NCBI GenBank assembly: GCA_002305955.1
Contig: DBRH01000059.1
Coordinates: 1 to 28,317, forward strand
Origin: Kosmotogaceae bacterium UBA1373
GTDB lineage: Bacteria > Thermotogota > Thermotogae > Petrotogales > Kosmotogaceae
DNA length: 28,317 nucleotides
Direction: 5' to 3'
The position numbers and the translations under genes are program-made. The notes beneath the pieces are model-generated. The model was not told the DNA's origin, made no database searches, and saw only the letters and a list, made by a program, of their open reading frames with translations. Numbering within the stretch: the first letter of the stretch is position 1; each line of letters opens with the position of its first letter. This document shows positions 16,488 through 23,774 of the stretch, in pieces.

Positions 16488-18521
16488 ATGCGGAAAAACA
16501 AATTCGTTCTGATCTTAACTCTGGTCGCGTTCTGTGTAATATCTTTGGCAAGCCTGAAGGACGTATCTACCAGTCCATTTTCGACCGCTATCGAGAAGCT
16601 CTATGCTTCCGGGATCGTAGAGGTCGAAGATGGTCTTTTCAATCCTTCAGACACTCTTTCCAGAGCAGAGGCAGCCGAATGGATAGTGAAAACATTCAAA
16701 CTTTCAACCATTCACCCGATGATTATCGAAGAAGAGGTGCAGAAAAAATTCGTTTACACCGACCCGCTTGGTGTAATCGACGAGGGCTTCGTGGTACCCT
16801 CCGCCAAAGACACTGTGGGAATAGACGGGGAGGAATACATCGAAGGGTTGATAAAGGTTCGAGCCGTAGAGGTAGTTGACGGTATGTACCGTCCCTACGA
16901 AGCGATCACCGGTGTCGAATTCGGTCAGGCGATAGCGAAAGTGGTCTTCGGTGTTGACGAAGAGATCGACTACGGGGCCAAACTCGCCGGGCTGGTCTAT
17001 GCTCCCGCCGAGTTACTATCCCTGAAAAGGCCGCTGAGAAGGGAAGAGGCTGCACAAATACTCTCTAACTTCGTTGATAGCCCCGACTTCCAGGTTATCA
17101 CCATACTCGCCACCGCCGACATTCACGGGCATATAGAGCCTTACACACCCAGTGGTGCGAAATACCCGATAGGTGCGATGGAGAAAATGGCTTACTATGT
17201 CAACACAGAACGTGCGATGCAGCCTAACCTTCTGCTTCTGGATGTAGGAGATGCGCCGTATAACACTAACGTTGCCAACCTCTTCGAGGGTGAACCGGTA
17301 ATTAAGATAATGAACATGATGGGGTACGACGCAATGGCGATCGGAAATCACGACTTCGACTTCCCTTTCAACGTGATGGAGAGAAACAGCAAACTCGCTA
17401 GTTTTCCCTTCCTGAGTGCCAATACTCTCTTTATGGAAAAGTCTGTGGAATTTCTAAAGGAGTATGTTATCAAGGAGATTGGAGGTCTCAAAGTCGCCAT
17501 AGTCGGGCTTACAGACGATAGCAGCGCCTGGTACACCCACCCAAGAAACGTCGCCGGAATAACCTTCGAGGAACAATATACGGCCGCCCAGAGAGTACTG
17601 GATGAAGTAGCTCCACAGGCCGATCTGGTGATCGCCCTGGCACATCTCCACACGGGGAACAGGATCCTTCCTGCAAAGGTTTCGGGTTACGATCTAATAT
17701 TCGAAGGCGGTAGAGACGTCGTAGCCTTCCCCGAAAAGATTAACGGTAGCTGGGTCATTTCTTCTGGAAAACACGGAGAGCTTATTTCAAAGACAAATCT
17801 GAATATCTTCAACGGCGAAGTCATAGGTATCAACTTCGCACACGTCTTCATGAGCCAGAACCTTCCTCAGGACGAAGCCGTCGTTGAGGTCGTGAACGGC
17901 TATGTGGCACAGCTCGATGAAAAAATGGACACCGTCATTGGCAGAACGGAAGTTGACCTGGATGGAGAGAGAGGCACGGTGAGGCTCAAGGAATCTAATC
18001 TGGCCAACGCCATAGCCGATAGCTTAAGGGAGATGACCGGCACCGACTTCGCTATACAGAACGGTGGCGGGGTAAGGGCAAGTATACCTAAGGGCGATAT
18101 AACGATTAAGGACGTTTATACCGTACTCCCGTTCGATAACCTGGTGGTTGCAGTCGAAATCACAGGTAAACAGATATGGGACGTTCTCGAACACGGTATT
18201 TCTACCTATCCGGCTGCCGCCGGCCAGTTCCTGCAGGTCTCGAACCTCGAATATACCTTCGATGGGTCGAAACCTCCATACAGCAGGCTGATCTCTGTAA
18301 CTTCGAACGGGGTCCCTCTTGATATGGAGAAAACCTACACGCTAACGGCCAATGACTTTCTCACCGGGGGTGGAGACAAGTTCGTCATGTTCCTTGAAAC
18401 GAAGAAAATAATAGTGACGAAGTCATTCCTCAGAGACGCCTTTGCCGAGTACGTAATAAGGCATGGAACCATAGCTCCGCAGTTCGAAGGGAGAATAACC
18501 ATAATCAACCCTGCCAATTGA
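16488..18521 (+). CDS. SLH-anchored 5'-nucleotidase-family protein
   Basis: 677 residues. A signal peptide (about 1-22) is followed by three SLH-like modules (about 30-72, 115-155 and 160-198), which tie proteins to the cell wall in Thermotogota and other bacteria. The UshA-type metallophosphatase core begins ATADIHGH (Asp211, His213), then LLDVGD (Asp255), GNHDFD (286-291) and ALAHLHTG (His386). The C-terminal substrate domain has QNGGGVRASIPKGDIT (524-539). The segment where the family has GGHS/DH reads GGRD (407-410), so a metal-binding His is replaced by Arg. Such enzymes release phosphate from nucleotides or UDP-sugars outside the membrane; activity here may be altered. ATG with GAGGAGGGG about 5 nt upstream. 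Ends at a strong terminator. Confidence 0.85.
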   Translation: MRKNKFVLILTLVAFCVISLASLKDVSTSPFSTAIEKLYASGIVEVEDGLFNPSDTLSRAEAAEWIVKTFKLSTIHPMIIEEEVQKKFVYTDPLGVIDEGFVVPSAKDTVGIDGEEYIEGLIKVRAVEVVDGMYRPYEAITGVEFGQAIAKVVFGVDEEIDYGAKLAGLVYAPAELLSLKRPLRREEAAQILSNFVDSPDFQVITILATADIHGHIEPYTPSGAKYPIGAMEKMAYYVNTERAMQPNLLLLDVGDAPYNTNVANLFEGEPVIKIMNMMGYDAMAIGNHDFDFPFNVMERNSKLASFPFLSANTLFMEKSVEFLKEYVIKEIGGLKVAIVGLTDDSSAWYTHPRNVAGITFEEQYTAAQRVLDEVAPQADLVIALAHLHTGNRILPAKVSGYDLIFEGGRDVVAFPEKINGSWVISSGKHGELISKTNLNIFNGEVIGINFAHVFMSQNLPQDEAVVEVVNGYVAQLDEKMDTVIGRTEVDLDGERGTVRLKESNLANAIADSLREMTGTDFAIQNGGGVRASIPKGDITIKDVYTVLPFDNLVVAVEITGKQIWDVLEHGISTYPAAAGQFLQVSNLEYTFDGSKPPYSRLISVTSNGVPLDMEKTYTLTANDFLTGGGDKFVMFLETKKIIVTKSFLRDAFAEYVIRHGTIAPQFEGRITIINPAN

Positions 18522-18539
18522 AGAGCGGGCTTTTCAACG

Positions 18540-18568
18540 AAGCGGAGAGGTTTACCTCTCCGCTTTTT
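18540..18568 (+). terminator. Rho-independent terminator of the SLH-nucleotidase gene
   Basis: A 10-bp GC-rich stem (18541-18550 with 18555-18564), extendable by one A-T pair, with a 4-nt loop and a run of five T (18564-18568). It lies about 20 nt after the stop. Confidence 0.9.
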
Positions 18569-18739
18569 CGATAACTGAGAACACAATCACATAAAAGTGT
18601 CATAATATATAAGTAATAAAATCTATTAGTAGCCATTCTTGTTGCCGGAACCGAAATCTCAGTGACGGATGTGATTTTTATGAGAGGAAACGGCTCTAAT
18701 GGATTCATAAGTATCCTCAAGCCTGGAGGTGGACCTCTT

Positions 18740-19381
18740 ATGTTCTTCGGTAAGAAAGAAATGGCCATAATACAGCTGTTTGAAGAGCATCTGGAATATA
18801 TCGGAAGAACTCTCGAAAACCTCGAAAAAGTCTTTTTAGCCATCCTGCAAAACGACGAAACATCGATAGAAATCTACGCCGAAGAAGTTCACAAGATGGA
18901 ATCGGCTGCGGACAGTAAGAGACGCGAAATGGAAAATGCGATGTACCAAGGTGCTTTTCTACCGAACTTCAGGGGAGATTTTCTGGGGCTGGCGGAGTCT
19001 TTCGATAAAGTTGCCAACGAAGCCGAGAACGTTGTCGATCAGATCGTTCTGCAGAATCTCATAATCTCGGACGATCTCAAAGGAGACCTGTTGAAACAGG
19101 TACAGCTTTCGGTGGAAACTTACAGAGTCTGCCGCGAAGCCGCTGTCAACCTTTTCCAGGAATTGGATGTCGCCGAGGAGAAGATCAAAGAAACCGAAAA
19201 ACTGGAGAACATCGAAGACAGTCACGAGAGAGCACTCGTGAAAAAGATCTTCGAAAAAGACATCTCTCTGGCTGAAAAGCGACAGCTCAGAGAACTTGTC
19301 ATCTCTATAGGCAACATCGCAAACCTCTCCGAGGATTGTTCTGACAGGATGGAGATAATTGTTCTGAAGCGAAGAGTGTAG
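18740..19381 (+). CDS. DUF47/PhoU-like putative phosphate transport regulator
   Basis: 213 residues, almost entirely helical, of the DUF47 (YkaA/TIGR00153) family related to PhoU. Recognisable stretches are MFFGKKE at the start, VHKMESAADSKRREMENAMYQGAFLP (in two halves around residues 54-80), and SIGNIANLSEDCSDRMEIIVLKRRV at the end. Start set at ATG 18740, with GGAGGTGG 7 nt upstream; the longer frame from 18662 has no ribosome site. The ribosome site is part of a short dyad, gaggt-gg-acctc. Family members usually sit beside a PiT-type phosphate permease and are thought to regulate it. No permease gene is present here, and the neighbours are unrelated. Confidence 0.85.
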   Translation: MFFGKKEMAIIQLFEEHLEYIGRTLENLEKVFLAILQNDETSIEIYAEEVHKMESAADSKRREMENAMYQGAFLPNFRGDFLGLAESFDKVANEAENVVDQIVLQNLIISDDLKGDLLKQVQLSVETYRVCREAAVNLFQELDVAEEKIKETEKLENIEDSHERALVKKIFEKDISLAEKRQLRELVISIGNIANLSEDCSDRMEIIVLKRRV

Positions 19382-19736
19382 CCTTTTTACCTCTAAAGAC
19401 TTTCAGGACATGCAACGTGTGACAGATATTAACTTCGCTACTTTTGGAGCCTGTATTCGGCCTACGGTAGTATTCTTGAGAATCTGAAACAAACACCATC
19501 GAACTTCAGCTAAAATTGTGAATCCAAATAGATGAATTGAATCAAATACCACTTCCCACAGGTATTCATCACGAAATTGATTTCACGGAAATCCCCTCAA
19601 CCGGGAAACCCGCTTCAGTTTTATTTCCAGAAAATCCGTATGTAAGGCTTGCAGAATCGTTTGAATGAATTCTCGCTCGGAAAAATACTTGGCATGAAAT
19701 TGCACAGTTTGTCTTAAAGCCGGGAGGGGACCTGAT
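19382..19736. other. Gap of 355 nt, possible relic of a minus-strand gene
   Basis: No intact gene. On the minus strand the last 40 codons or so of a frame ending at 19583 have protein-like composition (VQFHAKYFSEREFIQT, then ALHTDFLEIKLKRVSRLRGF), but the frame runs into the antisense of the prepilin gene and has no credible start. A 12-bp dyad ATTCT-TG-AGAAT lies at 19472-19483. A -24/-12-like element at 19689-19705 has the wrong spacing. No clear terminator for the DUF47 gene is seen. Confidence 0.35.
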
Positions 19737-20246
19737 TTGAAAAGCGTGCAGATCCGTTCAAGAGAAAAAGGCTTCTCGATGATTGAGCTACTTATAGTAC
19801 TCTCAATAATAGCGGCACTTATCGCCCTTATCACACCGATAGCCATGAATGCCTCTCAGAAAGCAAGGGCAACCGAAATCGCAAAAAACATGAAAACTCT
19901 GGCCGATTCGATCGAGAGGATAGCTCTCACTGATGGTGTTGATAGCAGCGACAAGATAAAGGGTGTCAATTCTCTTTCCGATGTTGCCAGAGACGTCAAT
20001 GGATCGACCTATCACATAATTTATTATGTAACCGACCAGGTAAAGACATACGATGCTTACATTGTGCATAAAGGTGATAAGTTACTGGAAAAGGTCAGGG
20101 AAGTGTTGAGTGATGCTTCATCTACGACGTGGTCCGATCTGGAGAGTCGGTGGAATTCCTACACGCCCGTCTATCTTGAAGATAGCCCGCTGGAGGAAAG
20201 CGACAATATTATTTATTACAAGATCAGTTTCTATATCTACCAGTAA
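19737..20246 (+). CDS. Type IV prepilin-like protein
   Basis: 169 residues. A short basic leader ends in Gly12 at the prepilin peptidase site KG|FSMIELLIVLSIIAAL, with the required Glu at +5, followed by a hydrophobic helix of about 20 residues. The rest is a small alpha/beta pilin domain with Tyr-rich strands and no Cys. It should be cleaved and methylated by a PilD-type peptidase and assembled into a pilus or pseudopilus, but no assembly, secretion or peptidase gene is in the window. Start is TTG 19737, with GGGAGGGG about 8 nt upstream. The stop TAA is directly followed by the stop of the convergent metallophosphoesterase gene. Confidence 0.85.
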   Translation: MKSVQIRSREKGFSMIELLIVLSIIAALIALITPIAMNASQKARATEIAKNMKTLADSIERIALTDGVDSSDKIKGVNSLSDVARDVNGSTYHIIYYVTDQVKTYDAYIVHKGDKLLEKVREVLSDASSTTWSDLESRWNSYTPVYLEDSPLEESDNIIYYKISFYIYQ

Positions 20247-21029
20247 TCATAGCTCGATTATGACAAGCTCGGGAAGACTGGCGAACCTCCCCGGGAACCA
20301 GCCTCCGAGACCCCTTGTGACGTATATTTGTGTCTCACCCAGTTCGTATATACCTCTGAAATACCTGCCGCTGAACCCTCTTGTGCTCTTCAAAACCTGT
20401 TCGGTTAACCATGGCAGATAGAATTGACCTCCATGTGTGTGGCCTGCCAGAACAAGGTCGTACTTCTTCAATATATCAACCGAACCTTCCAGCATGTTGG
20501 GTGCGTGAACCATGAGTATCTTGAGATCGAATTCCTCTTCGGGCAAAAAACGTGTCCACGAGAAATAATGGTGAGAGGGGGCACCGGTTATTCCGATCTT
20601 CTTTCCGCGAACTTCGACTGTGGTTGAACGTGTGTGAAGAACCTGCACACCGGCCTGTTTGAAAATACGGTCAACGACCGCTGTCTCTGATTCCTCCCAG
20701 TTGCCATAGACAGCGTAAATAGGAGCGATAGAAGCAAGCTCCGTGAAAAGTTCGGCGAAATATTTCATGTCTGTGTAAGGCGAGAGCACATCTCCCCCAA
20801 AAAGTATTAGATCGACTTTTTCCTGCTTGAGCTCGTTAAGGAAAAGCGAGTGGAGGGGCTTCTTTATCCAAATATGAATATCGGCAAAGAAGGCTATTTT
20901 CAACGAGGGCGTATCGCTGAATTTCAACCTTTCGACCATCAGAGTATTCGGCTCCAGAACAAAAACATAAATCAAGAGCACAAATAATAATAAACAGAGC
21001 TTCCAGTGCTTCAAATAAACAATCCCCAT
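20247..21029 (-). CDS. Membrane-anchored metallophosphoesterase (YkuE/LpxG-like)
   Basis: 260 residues with an N-terminal membrane segment (about 10-25) and a calcineurin-like phosphoesterase domain. Motifs are FFADIH (Asp50, His52), FGGD (Asp80), YGNWE (109-112), MVHAP (His175) and GHTHGGQ (196-202). The GNHD/E motif has Trp in place of His; the metal-binding Asn is kept, but the usual proton-donating His is missing. Relatives act on phosphoesters such as UDP-diacylglucosamine or phosphodiesters at the membrane, and the substrate here is open. ATG 21029 has no ribosome site. TTG 21014, 8 nt after GGGGA, may be the true start and would shorten the protein by five residues. It converges on the prepilin gene with no gap. 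Confidence 0.85.
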   Translation of the reverse strand: MGIVYLKHWKLCLLLFVLLIYVFVLEPNTLMVERLKFSDTPSLKIAFFADIHIWIKKPLHSLFLNELKQEKVDLILFGGDVLSPYTDMKYFAELFTELASIAPIYAVYGNWEESETAVVDRIFKQAGVQVLHTRSTTVEVRGKKIGITGAPSHHYFSWTRFLPEEEFDLKILMVHAPNMLEGSVDILKKYDLVLAGHTHGGQFYLPWLTEQVLKSTRGFSGRYFRGIYELGETQIYVTRGLGGWFPGRFASLPELVIIEL

Positions 21030-21191
21030 TTCACAGAAATATTCTACTCAATTGTATATCAAAAAACCTCCAGGGAGACACAATCCTCCAAAAACCTCTT
21101 TACACTAAAATTGAGTCTTTCAATCTGCTGATGCGACCAAACAACTAAAAGTCGCTCTCAAAGCTGACCGTATTATTTTAGAAGCCAATAG

Positions 21192-21200
21192 TGTTAAAAT
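21192..21200 (+). promoter_or_regulatory. Extended -10 promoter element of the S41 gene
   Basis: TGTTAAAAT gives TAAAAT (21195-21200) with TG at the extended position; the -35 region (ATTATT about 17 nt upstream) is poor. The ATG follows 27 nt later, after AAAGGAGGT. Confidence 0.4.
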
Positions 21201-21227
21201 ATCCATTGGTATGAAAGGAGGTCGCAA

Positions 21228-22454
21228 ATGCGCAGAAAATTTCTGTTTTTTGTCGTGCTACTCATTATCTCGCCAACTATCGCCGGGAATGTTAATCTGA
21301 GAGACGTCACGGCGAATGAGTGGAGAGAGGACATAGCTTTTCTAGAAAGGACTCTGGTGAAGCAACATCCCGATGCTTTCAACAAAGTCTATCAGGAGGA
21401 GTTCAACCGGGCTTTGCAGAAACTCCAGACCGGCCTTGAATCTCTACAGTGGTACGAAATATATACCTCTCTCACAGCGCTGGTTGCTATGATAGGGGAC
21501 GGTCATACTGTAATATATCCAGACACCAAGCTGAGAGCTTTTCCAGTATATCCTTACGCCTTCAATAATGGGATATACATAATCGCTACCGATGAAAACA
21601 ACCGCGAACTCCTTAACTCAAGGCTCGTTGGTGTAGATGAACTCGATGTGAAAGAACTTCTAGACGTGCTCAGGCCTGTTGTTTCTCACGATAACGAATG
21701 GGGCTTTATCTCAGCATTACCGAATTATTTTACCAGAGTCGAGATAATGAAGGCCCTAAATTTGACGGGAGAGGAAGATAGCCTGAAGCTGAAACTGGAT
21801 AAGGACGGAGAGATTTTCGAAAGAATCGTCCTGCCAGCCGAAGGAGATTTCCAGTGGGTTCAGGAGCGTGCGCAGGAAACTTTTAGAAGCCAGACAAACG
21901 ACAACTACTGGTACGAACTCTATCCCGATTCGAAACTTCTCCACTTTCACTACGACCGCTGCAAGAGCCAGGAAGGAAAACCTTTTATATTCTTCACCTG
22001 CGAGATGTTTTCGTACATGAGAAGGCAGAGTGCCGAAAAGCTTTTACTTGACCTCCGCTACAACGGGGGCGGTAATTCGCTGATTCTGGAGTTTTTCATG
22101 TTGAGGGTGCTGCTGGACTGCAAATACAACAGAGAAGGCAGGCTCTTCGTTGCAATCGGCAGAGAGACATTTTCCTCGGCGATCCTGAATGCAATATCGA
22201 TGAAAAAGCGTACCAGGGCGATTTTTTTAGGTGAGCCTACCGGTGGCAGTCCCCGTCACTACGGAGCGCCCAGAAGTTTTACTCTCCCCAACAGTGGAAT
22301 CATCGTTCACTGTTCGACGACTTTCTGGAGGACTACTTCCGATACTTCCGAGGCGATGCTGCCTGACGTCCTGATAGAGAGGAGTTTCGAAGATTATTAT
22401 TACATGCGTGATCCGGTCGTTGAATATATAGAGTCACTTCCCATACCGGAATAA
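21228..22454 (+). CDS. Exported S41-type serine peptidase
   Basis: 408 residues with a signal peptide (about 1-20, ending TIAG). The S41 fold is shown by GDGHT (His93 in 90-94), a conserved motif of the non-CtpA branch, by LLDLRYNGGGNS (273-284), by the nucleophile region GRETFSSAIL (Ser316/317), and by FLGEPTGGSP (333-342). There is no PDZ domain of usual length between the N-terminal helices and the catalytic part, and no CtpA-type catalytic Lys is obvious. It is thus closer to the C-terminal tricorn-like S41 proteins. It should act outside the inner membrane on an unknown peptide or protein. Strong AAAGGAGGT ribosome site before the ATG. The GIDE-LemA gene starts 15 nt after the stop and is probably cotranscribed. 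Confidence 0.85.
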   Translation: MRRKFLFFVVLLIISPTIAGNVNLRDVTANEWREDIAFLERTLVKQHPDAFNKVYQEEFNRALQKLQTGLESLQWYEIYTSLTALVAMIGDGHTVIYPDTKLRAFPVYPYAFNNGIYIIATDENNRELLNSRLVGVDELDVKELLDVLRPVVSHDNEWGFISALPNYFTRVEIMKALNLTGEEDSLKLKLDKDGEIFERIVLPAEGDFQWVQERAQETFRSQTNDNYWYELYPDSKLLHFHYDRCKSQEGKPFIFFTCEMFSYMRRQSAEKLLLDLRYNGGGNSLILEFFMLRVLLDCKYNREGRLFVAIGRETFSSAILNAISMKKRTRAIFLGEPTGGSPRHYGAPRSFTLPNSGIIVHCSTTFWRTTSDTSEAMLPDVLIERSFEDYYYMRDPVVEYIESLPIPE

Positions 22455-22469
22455 CCGGGAGTAATATAG

Positions 22470-23717
22470 ATGGCTATCAACACCGTTGTTCTTGTATTTG
22501 GTACGGCCGTTTCATTGTTTCTGCTTTTTTTCGCTTTCAAGGCTTTGAAAAAGAAGCGGCTGGTGGACGATACCCCCACCTCGAAGGCTCACGGAGTTTT
22601 TATTGGATTAGTTGAAGTTTCGGGAAAGGTCGAATGCCCCTCACCTCTTCGTAGTTATTTGACCGAAAGCGAATGTGTATATTACAGATGGAACGTATCC
22701 GAGCACTGGAGTAAAACAGTAACTGAAACCTACACCGATTCGCAGGGCAAGACAAAGACTAGAACAAGAACCGAAAGTGGCTGGAAGACAATCGCTTCCG
22801 ATGAGCAGATGTCTCACTTCATGCTCAGAGACGAGAGCGGTGCAATACAGGTGAGACCGGAAGACTCAAAAGTAGATGGCGAGTGTATCCTCAACTACTA
22901 CTGTGGCCCTTCTGATCCCATGTATTACGGAAAGGGTCCGGCCGGCTCGATAATGAACTCCGACTACAGGAGGTGTTTCACAGAGACGATAATACCCAAC
23001 GGCTCTACGCTTTACGTTATGGGTCAGGCACGCGAGAGAGAGGATAAGGTTGCCGCTGAGATAGCCTACGATCGAGAAGCTCCCGTCTTTCTGATTTCAA
23101 TGCGTGATGAAAAGAAGGTGAGTCGTTCCTACGGCTTCAATTACTGGCTCTTGGCGCTTGGTGGATTGGCTGTAGCTTTCTTTACGGTCTTCATATCTAA
23201 TCGGACAGGATACGGCTGGATACCTTTTTCCTACATGAATCAAATCATAGCCGCTGGACTATACCTGGTCGCCTGGACGATTGGATGGTTCTGGACAGTT
23301 TTCAACGCTCTCAAATCTCTCAGAGAGAGAACCAGACAGGGTAAGTCCCAGATTGAAGTTCAGTTGAAGCGGAGGAAGGACTTGGTCCCCTCACTTGTCT
23401 CGACCGTCTTGGGGTTGATGCGGCATGAACAGGGAGTACAGGAGGCACTGGCTTCTTTGAGGAGTGAAGCATATAACGGTTTTGAGGGTGTTGGCGGCAG
23501 GTTGCTGGCCCTGATTGAGAAGTACCCTTCCCTCAAATCCAGCGAGGTAGTTTTGAAGCTCCAGAAGGAATTAGCAGACACTGAGACTAGGATAGAGCTT
23601 TCAAGAGCGTACTACAACGATATAGTTACTTTCTACAACACCAGGCTCGAAAGGATTCCAGATGTATTAGTGGCAAAGATCGCCAGGCTTACTCCGCAGG
23701 GACTTTTCAAAAACTAA
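22470..23717 (+). CDS. GIDE-domain/LemA-domain fusion membrane protein
   Basis: 415 residues. An N-terminal membrane anchor (about 4-24) is followed by a GIDE-like domain (about 40-212) with Cys, Tyr and Trp pattern SECVYYRWNVSEHW and a TETYTDSQGKTKTRT hairpin. Two membrane helices come next (about 225-243 and 258-280). A LemA domain ends the protein (about 285-412), with QLKRRKDLVPSLVSTVLGLM and the hallmark TETRIELSRAYYNDIVTFYNT (in two parts, 371-391). LemA proteins are widespread helical-bundle membrane proteins of unknown role; GIDE is the non-RING part of a mitochondrial ubiquitin ligase and occurs in bacteria. No RING or zinc site is seen. ATG preceded by GGGAG. The upstream peptidase gene suggests a shared role in envelope protein turnover, which is only inference. 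Confidence 0.85.
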   Translation: MAINTVVLVFGTAVSLFLLFFAFKALKKKRLVDDTPTSKAHGVFIGLVEVSGKVECPSPLRSYLTESECVYYRWNVSEHWSKTVTETYTDSQGKTKTRTRTESGWKTIASDEQMSHFMLRDESGAIQVRPEDSKVDGECILNYYCGPSDPMYYGKGPAGSIMNSDYRRCFTETIIPNGSTLYVMGQAREREDKVAAEIAYDREAPVFLISMRDEKKVSRSYGFNYWLLALGGLAVAFFTVFISNRTGYGWIPFSYMNQIIAAGLYLVAWTIGWFWTVFNALKSLRERTRQGKSQIEVQLKRRKDLVPSLVSTVLGLMRHEQGVQEALASLRSEAYNGFEGVGGRLLALIEKYPSLKSSEVVLKLQKELADTETRIELSRAYYNDIVTFYNTRLERIPDVLVAKIARLTPQGLFKN

Positions 23718-23724
23718 TTAAAAA

Positions 23725-23750
23725 GACCGGAAGGGCTCTCCCTTCCGGTC
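23725..23750. terminator. Hairpin terminator, strongest for the minus-strand esterase gene
   Basis: A perfect 11-bp stem (23725-23735 with 23740-23750) with a 4-nt loop CTCT. On the minus strand it is followed directly by TTTTTAATTAG, a good U-tract. On the plus strand the 3' flank is ATTCC, so termination of the GIDE-LemA transcript would be weaker. Confidence 0.85.
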
Positions 23751-23774
23751 ATTCCAGCATTCTGAATCGGTTTA

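Noticed and set aside
19689..19705. Sigma-54-like element TTGGCATGAAATTGCAC before the prepilin gene
   Set aside because: The GG and GC are separated by 9 bases, one short of the strict 10-base spacing, and as far as I know sigma-54 is not typical of Thermotogota.
21061..21120. Clustered cctcc motifs and ctccagggag dyad as a terminator or riboswitch
   Set aside because: The stem is only four pairs and I see no conserved aptamer elements; it lies in the leader of a minus-strand gene.
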